In this document: piece after piece, positions 34,056-44,168 of the stretch
How positions within the stretch are numbered: position 1 is the stretch's first letter
Layout of the letters: each line of letters starts with the position of its first letter
Source: JAHFPN01 sp963765745
GTDB lineage: Bacteria; Pseudomonadota; Alphaproteobacteria; Rhizobiales; Xanthobacteraceae
DNA length: 64,000 nucleotides
Reading direction: 5' to 3'
NCBI GenBank assembly: GCA_963765745.1
Contig: CAVXXM010000003.1
Coordinates: 868,001 to 932,000, forward strand
The notes under the pieces: generated by a model
Databases searched by the model: none
What the model was told of the DNA's origin: nothing
The model's input: the letters and a program-made list of their open reading frames with translations, nothing else
Made by a program: the position numbers and the translations under genes

Positions 34056-34586
34056 TCAGGACGCCATGTGGCGCGTCCAGGCGGCGAGATAGGCCGCCGC
34101 CGAAAGGCCCGTCAAGGCGCCGACCGCGACCAGCGTCAAAGTCAGCCCAAGACCCGGATCGAAGCGGAAGCCGTTGGCGGCGAGCACCAGTCCCGCGAGC
34201 AGGATCTGCGCGGTCGTATTGAGCTTGGAAATGAGGAACGGCCGGATCGTGAGCGGCTTCTCCACCAGCCACGCGACCACAACCGCGCCCACGATCATGA
34301 TATCGCGCGAGACGACCGCGATCACGACCCAAGCCGGAAGCAACTCTGCGATCCCGAGCATGATGTAAATCGAGACCAGCATCGCCTTGTCGGCGAGCGG
34401 ATCGAGATAGGCGCCGAACTCACTGGTCGCGCCCAGCCGTTTGGCGAGGAAGCCATCGACGGCGTCCGACAAGGCGGCAATGACGAACACCCAGAACGCG
34501 ATCAGCATCTGCCCGGACATGATCGCCCAAACGACGATCGGCACGAGCAGGATGCGTCCGGTGGTGACGAGATTAGGGATATTCAC
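34056..34586 (-). CDS. CDP-alcohol phosphatidyltransferase (PgsA-like)
   Basis: A 176-residue integral membrane enzyme. The CDP-OH-P motif is complete: SDAVDGFLAKRLGATSEFGA then YLDPLADKAML, with all four Asp. It probably joins a phosphatidyl group to glycerol phosphate or a related alcohol. Five membrane helices. A second PgsA elsewhere is likely, as this copy in rhizobia sits beside purM. Divergent from purM with about 135 bases between. Confidence 0.92.
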   Translation of the reverse strand: MNIPNLVTTGRILLVPIVVWAIMSGQMLIAFWVFVIAALSDAVDGFLAKRLGATSEFGAYLDPLADKAMLVSIYIMLGIAELLPAWVVIAVVSRDIMIVGAVVVAWLVEKPLTIRPFLISKLNTTAQILLAGLVLAANGFRFDPGLGLTLTLVAVGALTGLSAAAYLAAWTRHMAS

Positions 34587-34720
34587 GCTGATCCGCCCTG
34601 CATCCGACGATGCCGGACATAGACTGCAGCCGCCTTCATGCCAAGCGGAGGCCGCAACCCGCTCTGTGCCTTGCCTTGCGCGCCCTTTCGGTTCGGGTTA
34701 CCCCGGCGCGGAGGCTAAAC

Positions 34721-35789
34721 ATGGCGAAGGCCAAGGGGCTGGGCTACCGCGACGCCGGGGTCGATATCGATGCCGGCAATCGGCTGGTCGATCTGATCAA
34801 GCCGTTCACGCGCGCGACCGCGCGGGCGGGCGCCGACGGCGAAATCGGCGGCTTCGGCGGCGTGTTCGATCTCAAGCGCGCGAATTTCCGCGATCCCTTG
34901 CTGGTGGCCGCCACCGACGGCGTCGGCACCAAGCTCAAGCTCGCGATCGGCACCGACCGGCACGACACCATCGGCATCGATCTGGTGGCGATGTGCGTGA
35001 ACGATCTGGTGGTGCAGGGCGCGGAGCCGCTGTTCTTCCTCGACTATTTCGCCACCGGCAAGCTCGACCCCGCGCGCGCGGCCAAGATCGTGGCGGGCAT
35101 CGCCAAGGGCTGCCGCGAGGCCGGCTGCGCGCTGATCGGCGGCGAGAGCGCGGAAATGCCGGGCATGTACGCGCCCGAGGACTATGATCTGGCCGGCTTC
35201 GCGGTCGGCGCGGTCGAGCGCGAGAAGCTGCTGCCGCGAACGGACATCGTGCCCGGCGACGTTATCCTCGGTATCCCCTCCTCCGGCGTCCATTCCAACG
35301 GCTTCTCGCTGGTGCGGAAGGTGATTTCCGAGAGCGGCGCGCGACTCGATTCGCCGGCGCCGTTCGCGCCGAGCATGACGCTGGGCGAAGCGTTGCTCGC
35401 GCCGACGCGAATTTATGTGCGCTCAGTGCTAGCCGCGTTGAAGGCGGCCGATGGCGTCAAGGCGCTTGCGCATATCACCGGCGGCGGTTTCGTCGACAAT
35501 ATTCCACGCGTGCTGCCGGACTGGCACCAATGCCCTCATCGCGCTGCGCGCCGTTCCGGTCTTGCCGGTGTTCCAGTGGCTGGCGCAGGCGGGTCGCATC
35601 GAGGAGTTCGAGATGCTGCGCACGTTCAACTGCGGCATTGGCCTGGTCGTGATCGCCGAGGCCAAGCGCGCGGAGATCGTGGCCGGCGCGCTCGATGCCG
35701 CCGGAGAGAAAGTGATCCGGCTCGGCGAGGTCGTTGCAGGCGACGGCGAGCCGAAAGTAAACTTCATGGACAAGCTTCAGCTCGGATGA
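34721..35789 (+). CDS. purM: phosphoribosylformylglycinamidine cyclo-ligase; one frame break
   Basis: AIR synthetase, step five of purine synthesis. ATG 34721 follows GCGGAGG. Motifs: GYRDAGVDIDAGNRLVDLIK, VAATDGVGTKLKLA, MCVNDLVVQGAEPLFFLDYF, LIGGESAEMPGMYA and HITGGGFVDNIPRVLPD. An extra T at 35522 (..PDGTNAL) shifts the frame; the rest continues to WLAQAGRIEEFEMLRTFNCG and stops at 35787-35789. ATGA overlap with purN shows translational coupling. An essential-type gene, so the indel is probably an error. Confidence 0.96.
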
Positions 35790-36378
35790 CGACCCCGCGC
35801 CGACGCGTCGCGATTCTGATTTCCGGGCGCGGCTCCAACATGGCCGCGCTGATCGAGGCAGCTCAGGCGAACGACTATCCCGCGGAAATCGCGCTCGTCG
35901 TCTCGAACCGGCCGGAAGCCGCCGGGCTCGCGTTTGCGGCTACGAGTGGAATTGCCACCGTCATTGTCGATCACAAGAGCTTCGCCAGCCGCGAGGCCTT
36001 CGACGCGGCGCTGCAGGAGACGCTCGAGCGGGCGCGGATCGAAATCGTGTGCCTCGCCGGCTTCATGCGCATGCTGACTACCCCATTCGTCGAAAAATGG
36101 CGCGGGCGGATGCTGAATATTCATCCCTCGCTGCTGCCCGAATTCAAAGGGCTCGATACGCATGCTCGCGCGCTCGCAGCGGGCGTGAAGGTGCACGGCT
36201 GCACCGTGCACTTCGTCGCACCGGAGCTCGATTCCGGCCCCATCGTGCTGCAGGAAAAGGTGCCCGTAGCCGCCGGCGATACCGAGGCGACGCTCGCCGC
36301 GCGCGTGCTTGCGGCCGAGCACGGATCTATCCGGCGGCGCTGCGGATGGTGGCGGAGGGCAAGGTGGGCACGCGCTAG
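35786..36378 (+). CDS. purN: phosphoribosylglycinamide formyltransferase; one frame break
   Basis: GAR transformylase, step three of purine synthesis, using formyl-THF. ATG overlaps the purM stop. Seen: RRVAILISGRGSNMAALIEA, the catalytic LAGFMRMLTTPFVEKW and LNIHPSLLPEFKGLDTHARA, and HGCTVHFVAPELDSGPIVLQ. A C is missing at 36322 (..LAAEH|RIYPAALRMV), after which the frame ends properly in GKVGTR TAG 36376-36378. Normal length of 198 residues when repaired. Confidence 0.95.
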
Positions 36379-36391
36379 CGAAATCGCCGCT

Positions 36392-37219
36392 CTAGCGCTT
36401 CTCCTTCGCCGGCTCCGGCTGCTCCGCATGATGGTGCGGAAATTCCACCTCTGAAGACTCCACGATCAACGGCGCTTCCAGCATGCGCTGGTGGTGCGCG
36501 CGGCGGAGCAAGTAGCCGACTCCGACGACGAACACGGCGCCGGCCGCGGCCGCCCAATAGTGCAGCTTGTCGATAATATCCGCCGGGAACCAATCGAACA
36601 GCGCGGCATCCTTGATCATGATGTCGCCGGCGACCCAGCCGAGCAGCGCGGCGCCGGCCCAAACCAGGACCGGAAAGCGATCGAGCAGTCTCATCAGCAA
36701 CGCACTGCCGGCGATGATCAGCGGAATGCTGGTCGCGAGACCAAAAATAATCAGCGTCGCCCTGATCGCGCCCGCGTGCGCAATATCCACGCGCGCTGCG
36801 GCAAGTTCGGCCGCCGACGCGATCGCGATCACATTGTCGAGACTCATCACGATGTCGGCGATGGCGACGATGCGCACGGCGCGCCACAGATTGTCGGCGG
36901 CGGTGACTTTCCCGTCGCCTTCAGAGTGCGCCGGCACGACGAGTTTTACCGCGATCCAAAACAAGAGCACGCCGCCAATGAGCTTCAGGTAGGCGTATTC
37001 CATCGCCTGCGCGACCACGAGCGTGAACAGAATTCGCAGGAGCACGGCGACACCGGCGCCGATGATCATGCCCCAGAACCGCTCGCGCGGCGGCAGCATG
37101 CGGCAGGCGAGCGCGATCACGACCGCGTTGTCGCCGGAAAGGACGATGTTGATGCCGATGATCTGGGTAGCGGCGATCCAGAACGGCGCCTGCATCATGT
37201 CTTGCAGTAGAAAGCCCAC
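36392..37219 (-). CDS. TerC family membrane protein (YjbE type)
   Basis: A 275-residue protein with seven or eight helices. The two acidic repeats typical of TerC metal exporters are present: NIVLSGDNAVVIALACRMLP and DIVMSLDNVIAIASAAELAA. Related proteins export manganese in other bacteria and load metal onto secreted enzymes. The C-terminus is hydrophilic and His-rich (VEFPHHHAEQPEPAKEKR). Converges on purN, 13 bases apart. A structured leader lies upstream (37295-37380). Confidence 0.93.
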   Translation of the reverse strand: MGFLLQDMMQAPFWIAATQIIGINIVLSGDNAVVIALACRMLPPRERFWGMIIGAGVAVLLRILFTLVVAQAMEYAYLKLIGGVLLFWIAVKLVVPAHSEGDGKVTAADNLWRAVRIVAIADIVMSLDNVIAIASAAELAAARVDIAHAGAIRATLIIFGLATSIPLIIAGSALLMRLLDRFPVLVWAGAALLGWVAGDIMIKDAALFDWFPADIIDKLHYWAAAAGAVFVVGVGYLLRRAHHQRMLEAPLIVESSEVEFPHHHAEQPEPAKEKR

Positions 37220-37294
37220 TGGACGCCCCTCTTCTCGATGCCCCGCTACGCGCCGCCGAATTCGGCCTGTTTGGAGACCGCAGCGGCGCGAGCC

Positions 37295-37380
37295 GGCCCC
37301 GTATGCGGGGCTCGGCTCAGGTTCGGATAGCCGAGCGAAAGGCCCCTGCCAAGGAAAACCGGACAGGGCGAATTCGCGTT
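37295..37380 (-). promoter_or_regulatory. structured leader of the TerC gene, candidate regulatory RNA
   Basis: Between ndk and the TerC gene, three helices abut on the minus strand: CCCTG/CAGGG (around 37345-37369), CTCGGCT/AGCCGAG (37329-37335 with 37311-37317) and CCCCG/CGGGG (37306-37310 with 37297-37301). TerC genes are often controlled by the yybP-ykoY manganese riboswitch, but its conserved GGGGAGUAGC loop is not present, so I only call a structured leader. Confidence 0.3.
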
Positions 37381-37418
37381 TCAGTTGAAATGGATGGGAT
37401 CGGGCCGGCTGCGGGCTT

Positions 37419-37841
37419 TCAGCCGACGATCTCGGCCGGTTTGAAAAAGAAGGCGATCTCTATTGCCGCGTTTTCCGGGCTGTCGGAGCCGTGCACGGAA
37501 TTGGCTTCGATCAATTCCGCGAGCTCCTTGCGGACCGTACCCGGCGCCGCCTTGGCCGGGTCGGTTGCCCCCATCACCTCGCGATACTTGGCGATCGCGT
37601 TTTCGCCCTCCAGCACCTGCACCACAACCGGGCCGGAGGTCATAAAATCGACCAGGCCCTTGAAGAAGGGCCGCTCACGGTGGACGGCGTAGAAGCCTTC
37701 GGCCTGGTCGCGCGTCATGCGGATGCGCTTTTGCCCAATGATGCGCAGGCCCGCGCGCTCGATACGTTCGTTGACCGCGCCGGTCAGATTGCGCCGGGTG
37801 GCGTCGGGTTTGATGATCGAGAAGGTACGCTCGCGCGCCAT
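37419..37841 (-). CDS. ndk: nucleoside diphosphate kinase
   Basis: A 140-residue enzyme that equalises NTP and dNTP pools by phosphate transfer through a His. ATG 37841 gives MARERTFSIIKPDATRRNLT. The active His is in EANSVHGSDSPENAAIEIAF; RPFFKGLVDFMTSGPVVVQV and RKELAELIEANS are also present. Length is normal. The 287 bases upstream to the next gene hold no feature I can name. Confidence 0.97.
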   Translation of the reverse strand: MARERTFSIIKPDATRRNLTGAVNERIERAGLRIIGQKRIRMTRDQAEGFYAVHRERPFFKGLVDFMTSGPVVVQVLEGENAIAKYREVMGATDPAKAAPGTVRKELAELIEANSVHGSDSPENAAIEIAFFFKPAEIVG

Positions 37842-38128
37842 GGTTTCCGCCGGGTTGTTGGGATCGGGAAATTCGAGATCGCGGGCTCTATAGCGGCGGG
37901 GCCGCAAAGCCGCAAGTTCTCGCTTCCGGCGAAGCGGCTGAACCGCCGATGAACGCCGCGCTCTCTACCGGTTCACCTAGTTGAACCGCGGGACAACGCC
38001 GGCCTCAGACACGGTTCAGCGCGCGCCTTCTAGAGTTCGCTCGGCACACTCGAACTGTCGAAGTCGAGATCGATGCCCAAGAAAACGAACCAGTAGACGA
38101 ACGAACGAGCCCAAGAGGAGACCACGTC

Positions 38129-38377
38129 ATGAGAACCACCCTGCTCTCGTTGGCCGCAGCCGCCGCCCTCGGCGTCGCCGCACTCACCCCCACCGCGGCG
38201 TCCGCTGCGCCCCGGCATCACGGCTATCATCACCATCACCGTGCCCATTTCGGCCGGGTCTTCTTCGCCCCCACGTTCCATACCCCGGCCTATGCCTACG
38301 GCGCCTGCGTCTATCGCAAGCGCGTCGTCCCGACCCCGTGGGGCCCGCGCGTGCGTCTGGTCCCGGTCTGCTACTGA
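38129..38377 (+). CDS. small His-rich secreted protein
   Basis: An 82-residue protein. Signal peptide (LLSLAAAAALGVAALTPTAA, SAA), then a His cluster HHGYHHHHRAHFGR and a C-terminal YGACVYRKRVVPTPWGPRVR with two Cys. RBS AGAGGAGA precedes ATG 38129. The His cluster could bind metal, but no function is known. A terminator follows. Confidence 0.7.
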   Translation: MRTTLLSLAAAAALGVAALTPTAASAAPRHHGYHHHHRAHFGRVFFAPTFHTPAYAYGACVYRKRVVPTPWGPRVRLVPVCY

Positions 38378-38403
38378 AGCAGCGCGTGCCCCGTGCCGGG
38401 AGC

Positions 38404-38433
38404 CCCGGTCCCGCATCCGCGGGGCCGGGGTTT
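38404..38433 (+). terminator. Rho-independent terminator after the His-rich protein gene
   Basis: CCCCGG (38404-38409) then TCCCGC pairs with GCGGGG and CCGGGG (ending 38430), followed by TTTCG. The T-run is short, but the stem is very strong and sits right after the stop. Confidence 0.55.
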
Positions 38434-38482
38434 CGCTTGATCTTGCGGTGATCGGAATAGTCGGGCACCTCCTCGATCCAAC

Positions 38483-39921
38483 ATGAGTCTCATCCCCTCC
38501 ACCGCCGACCGTTCGCGCTTCGCGCGCAACGTTGCGCTTACGGCACTGGCCGCAGCGATCATCAATTTCATCGCGTTCTATCCGGGGCTGCTGCACCACG
38601 ACGCCTGGGCCTATTTCCGTGCGGTACGCGCCAACGACTGGACCAATTGGCAGCCGCCGCTGCTGGGCTTCCTCTGGATTCCACTGCAGAAAATCTATTA
38701 CGGCCCGCAACCGATGCTCGTGCTGTTCGTGACGGCCTATTGGGCCGGCTTCGCTTTGCTCGCCATCGCCATCGCCGAGCGCGACCGGCGGCTCGCATTC
38801 TGGACCTTCATCGCCGCGTTTTTCCCGCTCGCGATCAATTTTAACGGCCAGCTGGTGAAAGACGTGAGCATGGCCGTGTGCCTACTGCTCGCGGTCGCAC
38901 TCGCTGCCGGGATCGAGTTCGGCTGGATCCAGCGCAAGCGGCTGGCGATTCCGGCGATCTGGCTGTTCTTCGTCTCGGGCGCCTTCATGCGCGCCAATAG
39001 TCTGTTCGGATTACCGCCGCTTTTCGAGCTGGCCGCGGGCGCGTCGAGCTGGCGCTGGGTATCGCTGCCCCTGCTGCGGCGCGCAGCGATCGCGTGTCTG
39101 ATCGCGATCGCGGTGGCACCCGGCCACATCATCGCCGACCGCTACATTTTTCGGGTCGTGGACATCCAGCCGATGTCGCAGCTGCAAATCTTCGATCTCG
39201 GCGGGATCACATTCAACACCGGGAAGGACGCATTCAAGGGCTTCTTCGGCCCGGAATTCGTGCGAGACGCAACACGACCTGTTACACGCCGCGCCACTGG
39301 GACGTCTATGGCTGGGAGCTCAACGGGGTCGGTTGCCCGGAAGTTTACGAAAACCTGAAGCCGCGCTTCGGTTGGAATCTCTCGAAGCTGTGGCTCGAGG
39401 GTATTGCCGCGCATCCCTTGGCCTACCTGCAACACCGTATCGCGCACTCGAACCGTTTCTTTCAGGTCTACTGCACGGGCTGCAGGGAGATCGTATTCAC
39501 CGGCGCGCAATCGGCGAACCAAAAGGAGTTCGTCTTCGAGCCGACGTTTCTCTACAAGGCGATCGAAGCGGCGGCGGACACGATCAACAACACCCCGCTC
39601 GGCCGGCCTTACGTGTTTCTGCTCATCTGCCTCGCCTGGTCGCTCGCGGCACTCGGAATCAAGGATACCATCATCCGGCGCTTCACGCTCCTGATCGCGC
39701 TATCGGGCGCGATGTACGCACTCGGATTCGTCGCCGTCGGTCTCGCGCACGAGTACCGCTATATTTTCTGGACGATGCTGTGCGCCGCGATCACCACGCC
39801 CGCGATCGTGATGCACGTGCTCGCGCGCAACGACGCGCCCATGGCCTTGCGGCTGATCCCGCCGCTGCTGATTGTCGGCGTGATCGCACTGCGGGAAGCC
39901 GTGGTACGGTTCCTTCTCTGA
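38483..39921 (+). CDS. multi-pass membrane protein, unknown function; one frame break
   Basis: About 478 residues with ten or so helices. It starts MSLIPSTADRSRFARNVALT; an early loop FYPGLLHHDAWAYF and the large extracytoplasmic part around CYTPRHWDVYGWELNGVGCP resemble glycosyl- or mannosyltransferase-like (ArnT/PMT-type) proteins in layout, but I recognise no catalytic motif. A C missing near 39268 (..FVRD|RNTTCYTP) shifts the frame; on repair the protein continues to LREAVVRFLL at 39921. Confidence 0.7.
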
Positions 39922-39937
39922 CCGGCGGCGCGCGCGG

Positions 39938-40060
39938 ATGCTCGCATGGAACGGGCTGCGTATGATCCCGGAAGCCAATATCGGCGGGCTGGTGCTGGAG
40001 CGGCTCGCAATCGCGGGCGCCGTGCAGTACCGGCTGCTGGTCGGACGAAAACCCACCTGA
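39938..40060 (+). pseudogene. 40-codon C-terminal-like remnant
   Basis: ATG 39938 encodes MLAWNGLRMIPEANIGGLVL then ERLAIAGAVQYRLLVGRKPT, stop 40058-40060. It looks like the C-terminal end of a larger enzyme, perhaps a methyltransferase, with no start or upstream domain. Weakly supported; it may be a decayed gene fragment before the ABC-F gene. Confidence 0.3.
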
Positions 40061-40103
40061 TCTACGCTTGCCGATTGCCGGCGGCCGGGCCAGAAGAGCC
40101 CGC

Positions 40104-41993
40104 ATGATCGTTCTCGATGACATTTCGCTGCGGATCGCGGGCCGTTTGCTCTTGGAGCATGCCACCGCGGCGATCCCGGAGCGCGCGCGGGTGGGACTGG
40201 TCGGACGCAACGGCTCCGGGAAGACCACGCTGTTTCGCGCCATCACCGGCGACCTGGAGCTGGAAGGCGGCGCTATCCATCTGCCGGCCCGCGCCCGCAT
40301 CGGCAGCGTGGCGCAGGAGGCGCCCGCCGGCCCCGAGCGATTGATCGACATTGTGCTCGCCGCCGACGCAGAGCGTGCGCGGTTGATCGCGGAGCGCGAC
40401 GCGACGGCCGATCACGAGCGGATCGCCGAGATCGAGATGCGGCTGGTCGATATCGGTGCCTACGCGGCGCCGGCGCGGGCCGCGCGCATTCTTGCCGGTC
40501 TCGGGTTCGACGAAGCCGCGCAACAGCGCGCCTGCTCCGAGTTCTCCGGCGGCTGGCGCATGCGCGTGGCGCTTGCGGCGCTCCTGTTCGCCGAGCCCGA
40601 CCTGTTGCTGCTCGACGAGCCGACCAACTATCTCGACCTCGAAGGCACTCTGTGGCTGCAGGACTTTCTCGCCCGCTACCGGCGCACGGCCATCCTCATC
40701 AGCCATGACCGCGATCTCTTGGAGAACTCGGTCGGATTCATCCTCCATCTCGATCAGTCCAAGCTCACGCTCTATCGCGGGGGTTATTCTCAATTCGACC
40801 GCCAGCGGCGCGAGCGACTGGTGCTCGATCAGAAGAAGCGCAAGAAACAGGAAGCCGTGCGCGCGCACCATACCGCCTTCGTCGAGCGCTTTCGCGCCAA
40901 GGCGACCAAGGCGCGCCAGGCGCAATCGCGCCTCAAGGCGCTGGCGCGCATGGAGCCGATCGCCGCGCAAATCGAGGACGCGCCGGCCAAGATATCCATC
41001 CGTTCGCCCGAACGGACGCTGTCGCCGCCGATCATCGCCATGGAAGGCGTCGCCGTCGGCTATGCGCCGGGCTTGCCGGTGCTCAAGAACCTCAACCTGC
41101 GGATCGACGACGACGATCGTATCGCGCTGCTCGGGCCGAACGGGAACGGCAAATCGACGTTCGCCAAATTGCTCGCGGGGCGGCTCGCGCCGCAAGCCGG
41201 GCGGATCGTCAAGGCCGACAAGCTGGAGGCCGCTTATTTCGCGCAGCATCAACTCGATGAGCTGCACGAGAGCGAAAGCCCCTACGAACATGTGCGGCAT
41301 CTGATGCCGGGAGCGCCCGAGTCGCGGGTGCGCGGACGCGCGGCGGAGATGGGCTTTTCCGGCGAAGCCGCCGACACCAAGGTGGCTTCGCTGTCGGGCG
41401 GGGAAAAGGCGCGGCTGCTGCTCGGCCTCGCCAGCTTTCGCGGGCCGCATCTGATGATCCTCGACGAGCCGACCAACCATCTCGATATCGACGCGCGCGC
41501 CATGCTGGTGGAGGAGATCAACGATTATACCGGCGCCGTCGTGCTGGTGTCGCACGATCGCGTGCTGCTCGATGCGTGCGCCAACCGGCTGTGGCTCGTC
41601 GCCGACGGCACAGTGAAGCCCTATGACGGCGACCTCGACGATTATCGCCGGCAGGTGCTTTCAGGCGTGGACGGCGGGATCGTTCGCCGCAACGAATCGC
41701 CGGAGGATAAGGCCGCGCGCAAGGAAGGCCGCAAGGCATCGGCGGCGCGGCGCGAACTCGCCGCACCGTTGCGCAAGCAGATCAAGATGCTCGAGGCCGA
41801 GATCGTGCGGCTGGAGAAAGAAATCGCGGCGCTCGACCAGACGCTGGCGGCGCCGGATCTATACGCGAGCAAGCCAGCGGAATTAACCGGATTTACCAAG
41901 CGTCGCGCCGACGCGGCCAAGCATCTCGCAGCGGTCGAGGAGAGCTGGCTCGGGCTGAGCGCGGAGTACGAAAAATCTCAAGTCGCGCCGTGA
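40104..41993 (+). CDS. ABC-F family ATP-binding protein
   Basis: A 629-residue soluble twin-ATPase of the Uup/YheS kind that acts on ribosomes rather than as a transporter. ATG 40104 (MIVLDDISLRIAGRLLLEHA) matches the family start; the longer frame from 40068 does not. Domain 1: Walker A GRNGSGKTTL, signature FSGGWRMRVALA, Walker B LLLLDEPTNYLDL. Domain 2: GPNGNGKST, LSGGEKARLL, MILDEPTNHLDID. A basic linker lies between (KKRKKQEAVRAHHTAFVERF), and a coiled coil at the C-terminus. No membrane helices. Confidence 0.95.
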   Translation: MIVLDDISLRIAGRLLLEHATAAIPERARVGLVGRNGSGKTTLFRAITGDLELEGGAIHLPARARIGSVAQEAPAGPERLIDIVLAADAERARLIAERDATADHERIAEIEMRLVDIGAYAAPARAARILAGLGFDEAAQQRACSEFSGGWRMRVALAALLFAEPDLLLLDEPTNYLDLEGTLWLQDFLARYRRTAILISHDRDLLENSVGFILHLDQSKLTLYRGGYSQFDRQRRERLVLDQKKRKKQEAVRAHHTAFVERFRAKATKARQAQSRLKALARMEPIAAQIEDAPAKISIRSPERTLSPPIIAMEGVAVGYAPGLPVLKNLNLRIDDDDRIALLGPNGNGKSTFAKLLAGRLAPQAGRIVKADKLEAAYFAQHQLDELHESESPYEHVRHLMPGAPESRVRGRAAEMGFSGEAADTKVASLSGGEKARLLLGLASFRGPHLMILDEPTNHLDIDARAMLVEEINDYTGAVVLVSHDRVLLDACANRLWLVADGTVKPYDGDLDDYRRQVLSGVDGGIVRRNESPEDKAARKEGRKASAARRELAAPLRKQIKMLEAEIVRLEKEIAALDQTLAAPDLYASKPAELTGFTKRRADAAKHLAAVEESWLGLSAEYEKSQVAP

Positions 41994-42023
41994 CGGCCGC
42001 CATCTGACGACCGCCCTGTCGCT

Positions 42024-42470
42024 TCAGGCCTTCTTTTGCCAGCGGCCGGCTTCGTCCTGCTGCCAATAGGTGACGGCGAAACCCTCACCCTGCGCCTCTT
42101 TCCACTGATCGCGCGCGGCCTCGACCGCATCGGGATCGTTGCCATCGAACAGGAAGATCGCGCGCTCATAGCTCGCAAGTTTGGCGACCGCGCCATCCAC
42201 CAGAAAACGTACCTGCGCGGTGTTGGGGTTTCCGTCGGAAGTCGTCAGCACCACGGGCATGTCGCGCGCTTCCGCCTCGCGGTCGGTGCCGTGCGGCAGG
42301 AAGCTGTCGTCAGAATAGGTCCAGAGCAGCGTGTCGAGTGCTTCCACGCGCTCGTCGGACGCCGCCTGCACCACACAGCGCCACTCGCGCTCGAGGCATT
42401 TCTCGAGGAGTTGCGGGAGCGCCTTTTCCAGCGGCCGGCTTTGCAAGTGGTAGAAATGGACTTCGGTCAT
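42024..42470 (-). CDS. holC: DNA polymerase III subunit chi
   Basis: A 148-residue clamp-loader accessory subunit that links the loader to SSB. Seen: MTEVHFYHLQSRPLEKALPQ, LEREWRCVVQAASDERVEAL, LLWTYSDDSFLPHG, RAIFLFDGNDPDAVEAARDQ and FAVTYWQQDEAGRWQKK. Length is normal. Starts ten bases after pepA on the same strand, the usual alphaproteobacterial pair. Confidence 0.95.
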   Translation of the reverse strand: MTEVHFYHLQSRPLEKALPQLLEKCLEREWRCVVQAASDERVEALDTLLWTYSDDSFLPHGTDREAEARDMPVVLTTSDGNPNTAQVRFLVDGAVAKLASYERAIFLFDGNDPDAVEAARDQWKEAQGEGFAVTYWQQDEAGRWQKKA

Positions 42471-42480
42471 TCCCCACCCA

Positions 42481-43991
42481 CTACTCGTGATGTTCGGCGA
42501 TCAGCCTGTCGAGCAACCGCACGCCCCAGCCGGGACCCCAGCTCTGGTTGATGTCGGACGGCTTGGCGTCCATGCCGGTGCCAGCGATGTCGAGATGCGC
42601 CCAGGGCGTCTTGTCGACGAAGCGTTGGATGAATTGCGCCGCGGTGATCGAGCCGCCATAGCGGCTGCCGGCGTTCTTCATGTCGGCGAACTTCGAATCA
42701 ATCATCTTGTCGAACTCGGGCCCCATCGGCATGCGCCATACGCGCTCGCCGGTTTCCTTGCCGGCATCGTTCAGACGGGTCGAGAGCTTGTCGTCGTTGC
42801 TGAACAGCCCGGCATATTCCTGGCCGAGCGAGACCAGGATGGCGCCGGTGAGGGTCGCGAGATCGATCATCCATTTCGGCTTGAACTTTTCCTTCACGTA
42901 CCAGAGCACGTCGGCGAGCACGAGGCGGCCCTCGGCGTCGGTGTTGATGATCTCGATGGTCTGGCCGGACATCGACTTCACGATGTCACCGGGCCGCTGC
43001 GCGTTGCCGTCGGGCATGTTCTCCACGAGACCGATGGCGCCCACCACGTTCGCCTTCGACTTGCGTGCGGCGAGCACGTGCATGAGCCCGACCACGCAGG
43101 CGGCGCCCGCCATGTCGCCTTTCATGTCCTCCATGCTGGCCGCGGGCTTGATCGAAATGCCGCCGGTGTCGAAGCACACGCCCTTGCCGATGATGGCGAC
43201 CGGCGGCTCGCCCTTCTTGCCGCCGTTCCAGCGCATCACCACGAGCCGCGACTCGTGCGCGGAGCCCTGCCCGACGCCCAAGAGCGCGCCCATGCCGAGC
43301 TTCGTCATCGCCTTCACGTCGAGCACTGTCGATTGCGACGCCGAGCTTCTTCAGCGATGCCGCGCGGCGTGCGAACTCGACCGGATAGAGCACGTTCGGC
43401 GGCTCGTTCACTGAGGTCGCGCGCGACAACGACGCCCGCGCCTACCGCTTCGCGCGCTTTCCAGGCTTTTTGCGCGCCCGCGGGATCGGCGACCGCGATC
43501 AGGACATCGACCCGCGCCGGCGGCTTCTCCTCGTCCTCCTTGCGCTTGGTCCGGTAGCGATCGAACCGGTAGGCGCGGAGCTTCGCCCCCAGCGCCAATT
43601 CGGCGGCGGATTCGGGCTTCACCGCGACACCATGAAGATCGAGGAGCATGGTGATCGCCTTGGCCGAGCGCGGAACCCGGCCCATGGCCGTCCCGCCGAG
43701 CTTGAGCCAATCGAGCTGCTCTAGTTCCTTGGGCTTGCCGACGCCGACCACGAGCAGGCGATCGACGTCCAAACCTGCCGGCGCCACCAATTCCAGCGTC
43801 TTGGCCTTCTTGCCCTTGAATCCCTCGCTCTTGGCGGCCTTGGCCACCAGCCCGCCGGTGGGCTTCAGGGCCTGGGCCGTGGCCGGCCCGAATTTCAAAT
43901 CTTCGTCGCAAAATACGACCAGCATGCCCCGCGCCTTGGCAGGGGCGCGACCGAAGGCGATGCGGGGTAGCTCGGTGGAGACTGAGGGCAT
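42481..43991 (-). CDS. pepA: leucyl aminopeptidase; two frame breaks
   Basis: A M17 aminopeptidase that removes N-terminal residues using two metal ions. The N domain runs from ATG 43991 (MPSVSTELPRIAFGRAPAKA). The catalytic domain has GKGVCFDTGGISIKPAASME, DMAGAACVVGLMHVLAARKS, the metal-binding NTDAEGRLVLADVLWY and the C-terminal GPGWGVRLLDRLI. Extra bases at about 43412 (..RDLVNEPPN) and about 43328 (..VLDVKAM) create three frames; removing both restores one 500-residue protein. Cotranscribed with holC. Confidence 0.96.
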
Positions 43992-44168
43992 GATCCGGGG
44001 TGCTTTCTTGAGGAATCAGCAAGGGTGTGAGCCGATGATCGGCAAGACTTCTCATATCCGATCGGGCTGTCCCGGGCGAGCCGCCACGAACGAGCCGCAA
44101 TCCCGCCATTCCTATGGCGAGCTTTGTTCTTAAGGGTTTCCAGGGTCCAAAGGGGGAGACCACGCCGA

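Noticed and set aside
37200..37420. yybP-ykoY manganese riboswitch upstream of the TerC gene
   Set aside because: The conserved GGGGAGUAGC loop is not present on the minus strand.
40062..41555. Long minus-strand open frame opposite the ABC-F gene
   Set aside because: Composition and lack of motifs show it is the antisense shadow of a high-GC gene.
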